From an uncultured Clostridia bacterium (GTDB taxonomy: Bacteria; Bacillota; Clostridia; TANB77; CAG-508): 64,000 nt of DNA. Positions 8,818 to 17,518 of the stretch are shown here, in pieces. The position numbers and the translations under genes were made by a program. The number at the start of each line of letters is the position of its first letter. Position 1 is the stretch's first letter. A model generated the notes under the pieces. That model ran no database searches, was not told the origin of the DNA, and worked only from the letters and a program-made list of their open reading frames with translations. Location: the NCBI GenBank assembly GCA_934182605.1, contig CAKPRQ010000003.1:62001-126000 (forward strand), in the 5' to 3' direction.

Positions 8818-9678
8818 CTATTTTGCCAATAAGTTTGCCATTTCTTTTAAATTTTCTATATAATTTTCTGCTAGTGGTGATAACATCATGGTTTGTCCAC
8901 CTATTTCTTCTGCATATGCTCTAGCCTGAGTACTATCGATTTCCGCTTGATAAAAAATATATTTTATGCCTTCTTCTTTAGCTAAATCTATCTTTTCTTG
9001 CAAACTTTGAGCTGTTGCTTCTTTTCCTTCTTCTTCTAAAGCATACATCTCAAGTCCAAACTCATCTGCTAAATACGCAAATGCCGGATGATATACAACA
9101 AATTTTTTATTTTCTTTATTTTTCAAAATTTCGTTTATTTCTGAACTTACATTTTCTAATTCTTCCATATACTTATTAGCATTTTCTTCATATTTTTCTT
9201 TATTTTCTGGTTTTAACTCACTTAAAGATTCTGCTATTTTAGCTACCATAACTTCAACTCTTTTAGGAGATAACCAAATATGAGGATCTCTGCCACCATT
9301 TTCAAAAATCAAATCCTCGTAATACTTTCTAACTTCTTCATCTAGTTTAACTAATTTAGTATTTTCGCTTATATTAGGCAATATATTATTCTCCTCTGTA
9401 GGAACTCCCATTGAAAAATATATTTTTGACTTTTCAAATTTTTCTTTTTCCAATGGTGTAGGTTCATAATTCTCAGGACTAGCCCCTGGTGGAACCATAG
9501 TTACAATTTCAAAATCATCTCCTGCTACAGCTTTCACAAATTCAATTTCTGGTACAATAGCTACAGATATAATCTCTTTACTATCGCCATTTTCTTTTTT
9601 AAAAGAAATAAATAACATACTTATTACTATTATTATTACTGCTATTATTAATATCGCTATTTTTATATTCTTACTCAT
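8818..9678 (-). CDS. Metal ABC transporter substrate-binding protein (ZnuA/AdcA-like)
   Basis: 286 residues. A hydrophobic N-terminal segment (residues 6-25) has no lipobox cysteine, so the protein is probably held by an uncleaved anchor or cleaved by ordinary signal peptidase. The cluster A-I binding fold is shown by 'VPPGASPENYEPTPLE', 'DPHIWLSPK' and 'VVYHPAFAYLADEFG'. The usual first metal-ligand His in SPHxYEP is replaced here (SPENYEP); the two other His (DPHIW, YHPAF) and an acidic residue near the end (YQAEIDS) are kept. Metal preference is therefore uncertain. First gene of the transporter operon, behind the promoter at 9726-9754. Confidence 0.9.
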   Translation of the reverse strand: MSKNIKIAILIIAVIIIVISMLFISFKKENGDSKEIISVAIVPEIEFVKAVAGDDFEIVTMVPPGASPENYEPTPLEKEKFEKSKIYFSMGVPTEENNILPNISENTKLVKLDEEVRKYYEDLIFENGGRDPHIWLSPKRVEVMVAKIAESLSELKPENKEKYEENANKYMEELENVSSEINEILKNKENKKFVVYHPAFAYLADEFGLEMYALEEEGKEATAQSLQEKIDLAKEEGIKYIFYQAEIDSTQARAYAEEIGGQTMMLSPLAENYIENLKEMANLLAK

Positions 9679-9710
9679 ATAAAATTTTGTTCCTTCCTTG
9701 TAATTTTATT

Positions 9711-9754
9711 ATTAATGCGACATTAATTATACCACAATTTTTTTGTTTTAGCAA
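9711..9754 (-). promoter_or_regulatory. Promoter and palindromic operator of the metal transporter operon
   Basis: On the minus strand, -35 TTGCTA (9749-9754) and -10 TATAAT (9726-9731) are 17 bp apart. A perfect 7-3-7 palindrome, ATTAATGCGACATTAAT (9711-9727), overlaps the last bases of the -10 and the expected start point, ideal for repression. A metal-sensing repressor (Zur, MntR/DtxR or AdcR type) is the natural candidate, but the motif matches none of their textbook boxes exactly. Confidence 0.65.
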
Positions 9755-9760
9755 ATACTA

Positions 9761-9792
9761 AAAAAATAGTAAGATTTTACTTACTATTTTTT
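9761..9792 (-). terminator. Terminator of spoIVB, displaced by a mobile element
   Basis: AAAAAATAGTAAG (9761-9773) pairs with CTTACTATTTTTT (9780-9792). It lies downstream of spoIVB but is now separated from its stop codon by a 149-bp inserted element. The tail of the right arm (TATTTTTT) is the duplicated target. Confidence 0.8.
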
Positions 9793-9941
9793 GTTACAGT
9801 TCAGATGGTACTTTATAAAATCGTGATATATAGCTATTTGCTAGTCAAGACCCGGATTGTGTCACTCTAGCTATATTTTGACTAAAAATAGCTATATATC
9901 ACGATTTTGCAAAAGTTATATATTTCCTACTGAACTGTAAC
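9793..9941. mobile_element. 149-bp palindromic MITE-like element, family E1 copy 1
   Basis: Ends GTTACAGTTCAG and CTGAACTGTAAC are perfect inverted repeats. Direct repeats TATTTTTT flank the element at 9785-9792 and 9942-9949, an 8-bp target duplication. Inside, a perfect 23-bp stem (9817-9839 with 9886-9908) encloses a core with CTAGTCAAGACCCGGATTG, whose TAGTCAA pairs with TTGACTA. No coding capacity. The right duplicate overlaps the spoIVB stop codon. Confidence 0.88.
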
Positions 9942-9947
9942 TATTTT

Positions 9948-11180
9948 TTAACTCTCCTTCATTTCTTTTATCATTAAATCTGCAAATATTCCATAACCCA
10001 TATCAGGAGATGATATAAATACTTGTGTTACTGCACCTATTAACTTTCCGTTTTGTATTATAGGTGAACCGCTCATTCCTTGTATAATTCCATTTGTTTT
10101 TTCTAATAATTCTTTATCAGTTATTTTTATAACCATACTTTTATTATTTTCATTATTTTTAAGGTCTATTTGTTGTATTTCTATATCATACTCTTTTCTT
10201 ACATTATTTTCTAAAGTACATATTATTTTAGCTGGTCCTAAAGTTATTTCATTTCTACTTGCTACTTCTATTGTTTTACTTAAATCTATACCAAGAGTTC
10301 CAGGATTAGTTAGAGTACCATATATGCCTATTTGTGTATTTTTAGATATTTTTCCAAGTGTACTTTGGTTTAAAATACTTCCCCTTATTTCCCCTGGCGT
10401 TCCCTTTTGACTTTTATTAATTGACAAAATATTTGTCGTTACGATTTCACCATTTGCTATCTCTAATAATTCTCCTGTATCTATATCCATTATTCCATGC
10501 CCTAATGCTGCAAATCTATTTGTAGATGGTTCATAATATGTTATAGTTCCTACACCAGCCGCACTATCTCTTACCCATAATCCTAATTTATATTCGTTTT
10601 CCTCTATCTTTTCTGGTTTTATATCTGTTTCGTATACATTTCCATCTCTTACAAATTCTATTTGCAAATCTTCTCCATTAGACTTATTCACTTCTTCTAG
10701 CAAATCAGCTGTACAAGTAATAGTATTATTATTTACAGATATTATCATGTCTCCTTCTGTAATTCCACTATTTTCATATGGCTTTATACTTTTACTCCCT
10801 GCATTTTCAACTTCATTCATTCCCACTACTAATACGCCCTTTGTATATAGCTTCAGTCCTATAGTACTACCGATTGGGACTACTTTTACATCTGAAATTA
10901 CGTCTACATCAACTTCCTTGACAAGTATTTTGTCAAATAGTTTGAAAAATAACGTGGATTTTTCTCCTACAGTATTTTTATTTAAATTACTTGAGGCTTG
11001 TACCGTGCCACCATTAGGAATATACTCAACTTTTTCGTACGTAATTCCAAATAATGTTTTTATATCTAATTTTTCGTCTTCGAATAGTATAATATTATTA
11101 GGAATACTGTCTAAACTTAATACATATACATATAAAATTAAAAATAAAAATCCTATTATACTTATAAATATTTTTTTCAT
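9948..11180 (-). CDS. spoIVB: SpoIVB, sporulation signalling serine peptidase (S55)
   Basis: 410 residues. An N-terminal membrane segment is followed by a PDZ domain (about residues 100-190, 'GSKSIKPYENSGITEGDMI') and the S55 peptidase domain, with catalytic His in 'AALGHGIMDIDTG' near residue 226 and catalytic Ser in 'GMSGSPIIQNGK' near residue 368. Known role: secreted from the forespore, it activates processing of pro-sigma-K in the mother cell. In Bacillus it sits beside spo0A; here it does not. A TATAAT lies only 8 bases before ATG 11180 and no clear ribosome site is visible, so the transcript may be leaderless or use another start. Its 3' end carries an E1 insertion. Confidence 0.93.
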   Translation of the reverse strand: MKKIFISIIGFLFLILYVYVLSLDSIPNNIILFEDEKLDIKTLFGITYEKVEYIPNGGTVQASSNLNKNTVGEKSTLFFKLFDKILVKEVDVDVISDVKVVPIGSTIGLKLYTKGVLVVGMNEVENAGSKSIKPYENSGITEGDMIISVNNNTITCTADLLEEVNKSNGEDLQIEFVRDGNVYETDIKPEKIEENEYKLGLWVRDSAAGVGTITYYEPSTNRFAALGHGIMDIDTGELLEIANGEIVTTNILSINKSQKGTPGEIRGSILNQSTLGKISKNTQIGIYGTLTNPGTLGIDLSKTIEVASRNEITLGPAKIICTLENNVRKEYDIEIQQIDLKNNENNKSMVIKITDKELLEKTNGIIQGMSGSPIIQNGKLIGAVTQVFISSPDMGYGIFADLMIKEMKES

Positions 11181-11226
11181 ACTTATATTATAACCAAAAA
11201 AATTTTTTTTAATATAAAAATTTTTG

Positions 11227-11276
11227 AAAAAAAACTATGAATTATTTATATAAAATATAATTCATAGTTTTTTTTT
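11227..11276 (-). terminator. Terminator of the Tad-like operon
   Basis: A 19-bp stem, AAAAAAAACTATGAATTAT with ATAATTCATAGTTTTTTTT, around an 11-base AT loop. It overlaps the stop of the 838-aa gene and closes the 12-gene filament operon. Confidence 0.88.
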
Positions 11277-13791
11277 AATTTGCTGTTGTTACAGTAATAG
11301 TACTACTTGTACGTGAATTTCCTGCCACATCATAAACTGTTACAAAGCAATTATATGTTGTACCTCTCGCCCTACTAGATATAGAAATAGTTTCTGTTTC
11401 ATTAGAACTATATTTTGTTTCTGTATATGGTCTAAACTCTGAATTTGCTGCATCTACTACAGTAACAACATATCTAGAAATACCACTTCCATCATTATCT
11501 TTTGCATTTACAGTTAAATTAAATGTTGAACTAGAAATATTACTTGCTTCTATAGTTATACCAGTTGGTGGTGTTTTATCTATATTAGCAATAGGAAGAG
11601 AACGTTCTACGTCTGAAGCATCTGCACTAAATGCATAAATTGTTGTATTTTGTTGAATTTCTACTACACCAAAATCACCATTTTCATCTGTTGGCCAGTC
11701 TCGTATAGTTCTATCAGCATCTGTATAATATTTTATATTTCTCATATCTGTACTTAATGATACTGTTACGTTTTTATTTGTATCTTCAGTTGTAGATGGT
11801 GTTAATATTATATTTCCAGATTTATATTCGATTTTATAACTATCTAAATAACCATTTACTTTATAATGTACATTCCTTTCTCTAGCTAATGCCACAATTC
11901 TAGCAAAATCTATTCTAGAATTAACATCATTAACACTAGTATGGTTTCGATTTACTATACAATCATAATCTGCTAATAGACGATCTATTAAAAAACCATT
12001 TGGTATATTTGTAATAACTTCGTTTCCATAATCATCAGTAGTTGTTTGAAATAACTCTCTTCTTAGTTCGTCTCCCAATTGAAATTTTATATCATTTTCG
12101 CTACTTTCATCGTCATCTTGTTTTACTTTATGCATTTCAAATTCTGCTGATTTAAATCCTAATATTTTAGAATCTGCTTTTTCTGCTTCTATTTCCAAAT
12201 TAGGACAATCATATGTGTGATAATACACAACTCCAGTTGAATTTCTGTTAAAATAATAAATCTCATTCTCATCTGCTAATTCCTTGTTTGTATCTGATGA
12301 TACTACTGCATAATCATTAAATACTTTATTCCCCAATACAAATCCTTGCATAAAAGTTACCATTGTTACTTTATTCGTTATTGCTTCCCATTCTAAGTCA
12401 TTTAGCACTGGCATTTTTAAATCATACCCATGTTTTAATCCAAAAAAACTTTGGTTATATCTTGCTATTGCAGATGTTAAACTAGATTGAATAGAAGATT
12501 TTATTACTGCTATTTTATGTTGGCTAAATATAGATTCAATACCTTCTGGATTATATTCGTCACCACCACTTAATTTAAATATTTTAGCAGTGTTTCCTGA
12601 AAAATCACTTATAACTCGATTTTTAGAATCTCTAGCATCTTGAATTTCTATATTAGATAAATTAGTATTTACCCAGTTTGAAAATTGATATGCTTTTACA
12701 TAATATGATTTTGCTTCCTTATTTTCTATTACAGTTCCCTTGTATGTTACATTAAAGCAATCGATAACAGCTTTCATATCATCAATATTATTTTTACCAT
12801 TACTACTAAATACTTCATCTATTTTAGCAACTGGAACATCTGCTAAATCTATTTTAGGATTATTGCCACTATATTTTCCATCTAACATATCGTCTAGTAA
12901 TTTAGTTCCCATATCTGATATTAAAGATACTCTATATGAACCATCTGCACCAAAATTTATCTTAGATTTTATTTCCTCTAAATTTCTTCTTCCAAATGCA
13001 TCATTTATTTCTTCACTAGTATCTAATTTACTTATCTCACTTGGAGATAATACATAACTTAATATATCTCTTTTTAATACTGTTAACAATTTTTCACTAT
13101 CTAGTTGTATTTCAATACCATTACTTAATCTTTTATTTACAGCATCAATTTGTACTAAATAACCTGATTTTGTAACATAATTATCATTTCCATTTTCATC
13201 TTTACCTACTTTACCATACACGCTTATATAATTATCTAAAGTATAATTTACAGTAATATCTATTGTACTTCCTTTTACATATCTCATTGTATAATAAACA
13301 TATGGTTTTACAATATGTGAAAAATCTTCTACCTTAGGATCTTGTGATTTTGCCACCACTACATCCTTCATTGTTCCATCTATTGCTTCTCTTTGTTCTG
13401 TTACTTCTTCTAAAATCTCGTTATACGATGGAGCATATATATAATAACCATCATATAAAGTAAATAATATAGCTGGAACATATTCTGCAACTGATTCATT
13501 AGTTGCGCCACTTGTACCTAAACTTTTTGCCATACTACTTAAAAACACATTCGCTGCTGCTTCCACATCTCTTTTTAAAGAATCTGCCACTTCAGAATAT
13601 GAATTATTTACAGTATTTAACTCAAAAGCCTTTATAGCATTATGTGTAGCATCAGATAAATATGACTTGTATGTAAGTTGCAAACTTAAATTATTAATTT
13701 GAGCTTGATTATACATAGTTAATAATAAAGTCATAGGTATTATAATAATCAAAAAGATAATTGCTAAATATTGTATTTTCATAAAATTCAC
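11275..13791 (-). CDS. Large filament-associated surface protein with C-terminal Ig/FN3-like domain
   Basis: 838 residues. An N-terminal transmembrane helix (residues 5-27) is followed by a helical stretch ('SYKSYLSDATHNAIKAF' region) as in filament subunits or TadE/TadG-like minor subunits. A long extracytoplasmic body contains 'LFTLYDGYYIYAPSYNEI'. The last 100 residues are a beta-sandwich ('PPTGITIEASNISSSTFNL' to 'CFVTVYDVAGNSRTS') of the bacterial Ig/fibronectin III type. It is the last gene of the Tad-like operon and is the best candidate for a tip adhesin or minor subunit. Function is inferred from layout and position; the middle part resembles nothing I can name. Confidence 0.7.
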   Translation of the reverse strand: MNFMKIQYLAIIFLIIIIPMTLLLTMYNQAQINNLSLQLTYKSYLSDATHNAIKAFELNTVNNSYSEVADSLKRDVEAAANVFLSSMAKSLGTSGATNESVAEYVPAILFTLYDGYYIYAPSYNEILEEVTEQREAIDGTMKDVVVAKSQDPKVEDFSHIVKPYVYYTMRYVKGSTIDITVNYTLDNYISVYGKVGKDENGNDNYVTKSGYLVQIDAVNKRLSNGIEIQLDSEKLLTVLKRDILSYVLSPSEISKLDTSEEINDAFGRRNLEEIKSKINFGADGSYRVSLISDMGTKLLDDMLDGKYSGNNPKIDLADVPVAKIDEVFSSNGKNNIDDMKAVIDCFNVTYKGTVIENKEAKSYYVKAYQFSNWVNTNLSNIEIQDARDSKNRVISDFSGNTAKIFKLSGGDEYNPEGIESIFSQHKIAVIKSSIQSSLTSAIARYNQSFFGLKHGYDLKMPVLNDLEWEAITNKVTMVTFMQGFVLGNKVFNDYAVVSSDTNKELADENEIYYFNRNSTGVVYYHTYDCPNLEIEAEKADSKILGFKSAEFEMHKVKQDDDESSENDIKFQLGDELRRELFQTTTDDYGNEVITNIPNGFLIDRLLADYDCIVNRNHTSVNDVNSRIDFARIVALARERNVHYKVNGYLDSYKIEYKSGNIILTPSTTEDTNKNVTVSLSTDMRNIKYYTDADRTIRDWPTDENGDFGVVEIQQNTTIYAFSADASDVERSLPIANIDKTPPTGITIEASNISSSTFNLTVNAKDNDGSGISRYVVTVVDAANSEFRPYTETKYSSNETETISISSRARGTTYNCFVTVYDVAGNSRTSSTITVTTAN

Positions 13792-13875
13792 CTTTTTCTT
13801 TTAAAAAAGAGCAAGTGATATATACTTGCCCTATTATAAACTACACTGGCATACTTAATCGTTTACTTGTACTTA

Positions 13876-14409
13876 TTATTTCTGTCCACTTACAGTAACC
13901 ATTTTAGCATGTTCAGCTGCAACTTGATATGTATCTTGTCCACTTATAGTATAAAAGAAATTTCTTAACATTTGTGACAATGTTTGGTTTGTATTTTTTA
14001 CACTAACAGATATCATATCTCCTTCTTTTAATATATATTCACCTTTTCCATCATTTTTAGCTAATTCATCTGTAATTTGAGATGTATACTGTGAATAATA
14101 TATATTTTCACCTATTTTATCACCAGATGTCCAAGTTACCTTTTTACCTGGGTTTTCATCTAATATTTTAGCCTCTAATTCTACATCATAAGTATTACCT
14201 GTTGTAGCTAAAGAATTTATTAAAGAATCATAGTCTGCTGCTGTTATTTTTCCCGTTGAACTAACTTTATCAACGAATTCTACTACTGCTGTTTGTGCTG
14301 CTAATTGTGATATATCATCACTTCTTTCTGAAACAGATAATAGTGGGAATATAAACATTAATATGGTTGCTACAAAAATTGCGATTACTGTCATAAAAGA
14401 ATCTCCCAT
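13876..14409 (-). CDS. Small filament-subunit-like protein (begins MGDSFMTV)
   Basis: 177 residues. A single N-terminal hydrophobic helix (residues 6-24) is followed by a 150-residue extracytoplasmic domain with 'AAQTAVVEFVDKVSSTGKI' and 'GEYILKEGDMISVSVKN'. There is no cleavable signal peptide and no classical prepilin leader. By position and layout it is a minor filament subunit or TadE-like protein; the sequence does not show the MENA start of its upstream neighbours. It lies 48 bp after the 213-aa gene and 84 bp before the large surface-protein gene. Confidence 0.65.
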   Translation of the reverse strand: MGDSFMTVIAIFVATILMFIFPLLSVSERSDDISQLAAQTAVVEFVDKVSSTGKITAADYDSLINSLATTGNTYDVELEAKILDENPGKKVTWTSGDKIGENIYYSQYTSQITDELAKNDGKGEYILKEGDMISVSVKNTNQTLSQMLRNFFYTISGQDTYQVAAEHAKMVTVSGQK

Positions 14410-14457
14410 CTTAAACCTCCTTCTAATTAAATATAATGATTAAATTTATATTAAAAC

Positions 14458-15099
14458 TCATTGTACTTCTTTGTATCTAATAACTATCCTAGTTATATCT
14501 TCATCTATTTTTTGTTCTGATACTTCTGGAACATAAGCGTACTCTTCACTAAACTTCTTATCTTTACAATAATTATATAAACCTTCTCTTACAATTTTAC
14601 CTTTAGTTGTTGAATCTATGATTTCTTTTCCATTTTCATCCTTTTCAAAAGCAATGTCATCACTTATATTATATGTTTGAGAATTTATTATACCTGATTC
14701 TAAACCATTTAAAAATATATCTAATCGTTTTTTAGCATCTACTTCGGGATTTGCCGTCCATAATTGCCTTGTTGTAGTCTCTTGGGATAAATCAAATTTT
14801 ATAATATTGTTTCCTTGTAAATCATAAAATTCTACTATATAATTTTCTTTATAATACCTATATAAAGTAGGTACTATTGTTTCTACACTTACTATTCTTC
14901 CATTATATTTAATTTTTCCATTATCTAATTCGTCTTCTGGTATTTCAGCATCTACATAGAATTGTTTTGTATCTACTCTTGTAAAGACTATATCTGAAGT
15001 AGTTTTTACTTCAGATAGTAAGTAAACTGATGCCGATAATCCTATTATAAAAATTAATACAGCAAATGCATATTCTAACGCTCTAACAGCATTTTCCAT
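14458..15099 (-). CDS. MENA-type filament-subunit-like protein, 213 aa
   Basis: Starts 'MENAVRALEYAFAVLIFII', the same first four residues as three other genes in this operon, then a hydrophobic helix and a 180-residue extracytoplasmic domain. It lacks the 'FNxxFExY' motif of its relatives and instead has 'KIKYNGRIVSVETIVPTLYR'. The absence of a leader before the hydrophobic helix means no prepilin-type cleavage is needed, unless the annotated start is itself wrong. Likely a minor subunit. Function inferred from operon position. Confidence 0.65.
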   Translation of the reverse strand: MENAVRALEYAFAVLIFIIGLSASVYLLSEVKTTSDIVFTRVDTKQFYVDAEIPEDELDNGKIKYNGRIVSVETIVPTLYRYYKENYIVEFYDLQGNNIIKFDLSQETTTRQLWTANPEVDAKKRLDIFLNGLESGIINSQTYNISDDIAFEKDENGKEIIDSTTKGKIVREGLYNYCKDKKFSEEYAYVPEVSEQKIDEDITRIVIRYKEVQ

Positions 15100-15153
15100 T
15101 AAGCATCACATTCCTTTATAAATAGCTATAATTCTATTTATTTATATTATATC

Positions 15154-15651
15154 TTAGTTATTTTTAATTAAATTATCTGCAGTATCTTGGTCAACAGCAA
15201 TTCCAATAGAATTAATTAAACGAGTAGTATTATCATACCCTAAAGAAACATAATACCTTTTACCAGTGTTAATAGCATTTCTTGCTTTTGTTGCATTTAT
15301 AGATTGATAATCTGCTACTTGACCATCAACAACAATTTCCTTCCCTGTTGAAGAAGCTCCTGCATCTACAACTAATTTTATTCCTTCTTCAAGATAAGTT
15401 CCGTTAGAAGCTGCTGATAAGTTATTAGTATTTACCAAAGTTATTAAAGCTCTTATATCAGAACCAGAACGTTGACCTGTATAATTTTCAAATTTTGTGT
15501 TAAAAGCTTGCACAGCACTATCATCAAATGTTTGTCCACCTTTATTCATAAAATTTTGTGCTTGTGATACTAAAAATACTCCTATACCTATTAAAACTAT
15601 TGCTATTAAAATAGCTCCTGCAATCATTAAACCTTTTGTTGCGTTCTCCAT
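15154..15651 (-). CDS. MENA-type filament-subunit-like protein, 165 aa
   Basis: Starts 'MENATKGLMIAGAILIAIV'; a hydrophobic helix spans residues 8-28. The extracytoplasmic part begins with the family motif 'AFNTKFENYTGQRSGSDIR', shared in pattern with three other small genes of the operon, and continues with a Thr/Ser/Asn-rich domain. Its small, simple shape makes it a good candidate for the major subunit. A good ribosome site (AAGGAGG) precedes ATG 15651. No prepilin leader and no prepilin peptidase gene are visible in the window. Confidence 0.68.
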   Translation of the reverse strand: MENATKGLMIAGAILIAIVLIGIGVFLVSQAQNFMNKGGQTFDDSAVQAFNTKFENYTGQRSGSDIRALITLVNTNNLSAASNGTYLEEGIKLVVDAGASSTGKEIVVDGQVADYQSINATKARNAINTGKRYYVSLGYDNTTRLINSIGIAVDQDTADNLIKNN

Positions 15652-15712
15652 TTTTTAATTCCTCCTTAAAATATAAAATAAATATATATAATCCTAAACT
15701 TTTAACATTAGT

Positions 15713-16156
15713 TTAGATATTACCAATTTGAATTTCTTCTATAACTATTTTTCCTATTCTTTTACTTTCTTCATTGTATTTATATTCTATAATTTTAAAA
15801 GTCGATTTTGAAAAGTTCTGCATAAATCCGTCTATCCCTGATTTTTCTATGCTTTCCATATCAAATATTTTGTCTACATCTTTGAATTTTATCATAACTT
15901 TTAAACAGTATTTATTGTCTTCTATAAATTTATTTTCTTCATTTCTAGCAATATTATATTGATTATTATTATCTATAGCTTTACTCATAATAGTTACAAC
16001 ATCTGCACCATATATTTCTTTATCAAAATATTGCTCAAATTGATAATTAAATTTTTTTACACCTTGCAAAACACTTTGTGTGCTTTGGTAATATGTATAC
16101 AATGAAATTATAATTGCAATAAAAATGCAAAATAATACAATTATAGTCTTTTTCAT
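15713..16156 (-). CDS. Filament-subunit-like protein (FN-x-x-FExY family), 147 aa
   Basis: Begins 'MKKTIIVLFCIFIAIIISL' rather than MENA, but after the helix carries the same block as its neighbours: 'KFNYQFEQYFDKEIYGADV' then 'KAIDNNNQY'. The match to the 253-aa protein upstream ('KFNREYESYDKKKMYGTDV' then 'KAINNNKKY') is especially close, so the two derive from a duplication. Probably a minor subunit that has lost or changed the N-terminal signature. Confidence 0.62.
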   Translation of the reverse strand: MKKTIIVLFCIFIAIIISLYTYYQSTQSVLQGVKKFNYQFEQYFDKEIYGADVVTIMSKAIDNNNQYNIARNEENKFIEDNKYCLKVMIKFKDVDKIFDMESIEKSGIDGFMQNFSKSTFKIIEYKYNEESKRIGKIVIEEIQIGNI

Positions 16157-16230
16157 ACGACCTCATTTATATTATAATATATTTTTTTTTCTTTTTCAAG
16201 ATTTTTTTTTAATTTTCCTAATTTTGTTTA

Positions 16231-16710
16231 TTATTTGACTCTTTCAAACACTATTTTACTTATTCTTGCTGTTTGCTCTGTTATCCCGTCATACTTTACA
16301 TTCCCATATTCAACTTTATCTGGATCACATTTATACAAAACTTCTTTTTCATCTTCATGTACTAGAAATTCAGTTATATCTACATTTTCAATATTAACAC
16401 CTTTTACTTGTACATCTATAATTATATATCCATCATTAGAGCCATTAACATCCCCATTTGCTATTGTCTGACGATTTTTTTCTTTTGCTAAATTATACGC
16501 TGTTAAAACTTCATGTGGGGTTATATCCTCTCTACCTATATATTTTTCAAAGGGTTCATTAAATTTTAGAATGGCAGTTTTGTCCATATTCTCTTGAAAT
16601 TCTTTTGCAGATGAACCCATACTTGAAAATAAATATACAAATAATGAAAGTACTATAACACTTATAAGGACACTACCTGCCATTATTAGTCCATTTGTCG
16701 CATTTTCCAT
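16231..16710 (-). CDS. MENA-type filament-subunit-like protein, 159 aa
   Basis: Starts 'MENATNGLIMAGSVLISVI' with a hydrophobic helix at residues 8-30, followed by 'KFNEPFEKYIGREDITPHE', the common block. ATG 16710 follows GAGGAGGT, which lies inside the last codons of the previous gene two bases away, so translation is coupled. Extracytoplasmic domain of about 125 residues with mixed alpha/beta character. Filament subunit by family and position. Confidence 0.66.
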   Translation of the reverse strand: MENATNGLIMAGSVLISVIVLSLFVYLFSSMGSSAKEFQENMDKTAILKFNEPFEKYIGREDITPHEVLTAYNLAKEKNRQTIANGDVNGSNDGYIIIDVQVKGVNIENVDITEFLVHEDEKEVLYKCDPDKVEYGNVKYDGITEQTARISKIVFERVK

Positions 16711-16712
16711 AC

Positions 16713-17474
16713 TTATACCTCCTCATCTTTACGAGGAATTTCTTCAAATTTTATACAATCAACCATGGAAGTTTCTGAATTATATTCTATCCCTACACAT
16801 TTAAAAAATTTTCTTTTAAAATCTGTAAAACCACTATATACCTCTGTATAATTTTTTTCATCAAATTTAGTAGCTGCGTTTTTTCCAGAAGTTAACTGAA
16901 TTCTTACGGTTTCTTTATCTGAAAAAAATTCTTCTATAGTTTTGTTTTGAGACATAAATGTACCATGTCTTTCAAGTAATGATATTTTGGTTTTTGCAGG
17001 AAAAATTGTACCTAAATGAAAAGTTTTTTCTGCACCTTTTCCATTAACTTTGCCATCAATATCATTATAATAATTCACAGTTTCTACATATGATTTTAGT
17101 GGTCCGCTTGGCTGCTCTACTTCATAGTATTGTGTTGCATAACTTTGAATATCTGTTAATAGAGTTATCTCTACATTTATATAATGATTACTAGTATCAT
17201 CTATTACATATTGTCCTGTTCTTTGGTCCGCATATTTCTTATTGTTGTTTATTGCCTTATTAATGATAGTAGCCACATCTGTACCATACATCTTTTTCTT
17301 GTCATAAGATTCATATTCTCTATTGAATTTTGCTACTTGTTCTAATCTTTGCATTTCACTTTGTTGTTGAGGGAATTGTCTAAGTTGGCTTATAAAGTAC
17401 ACTAATAATCCTACTACAATAATTGTAAATAATATAGCACCTGCCATTATTAGTGCTTTACTTGCATTCTCCAA
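16713..17474 (-). CDS. MENA-type filament-subunit-like protein, 253 aa
   Basis: The start codon is TTG at 17472-17474, with AGGAGG nine bases upstream; the product begins 'MENASKALIMAGAILFTII'. A hydrophobic helix is followed by 'KFNREYESYDKKKMYGTDV' and a longer C-terminal domain than its relatives, ending 'VDCIKFEEIPRKDEEV'. It is the first subunit-like gene after the platform gene. The family resemblance at both N-terminus and post-helix block shows that this run of genes expanded by tandem duplication and divergence. Confidence 0.66.
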   Translation of the reverse strand: MENASKALIMAGAILFTIIVVGLLVYFISQLRQFPQQQSEMQRLEQVAKFNREYESYDKKKMYGTDVATIINKAINNNKKYADQRTGQYVIDDTSNHYINVEITLLTDIQSYATQYYEVEQPSGPLKSYVETVNYYNDIDGKVNGKGAEKTFHLGTIFPAKTKISLLERHGTFMSQNKTIEEFFSDKETVRIQLTSGKNAATKFDEKNYTEVYSGFTDFKRKFFKCVGIEYNSETSMVDCIKFEEIPRKDEEV

Positions 17475-17518
17475 TTATAATTCCCTCCTTTTATTTTTAC
17501 ATTTATTTAAAACATTTT

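Noticed and set aside
9793..9941. E1 element as an integron attC site
   Set aside because: The ends and duplications fit transposition; there are no RYYYAAC-type core sites, cassettes or integrase nearby.
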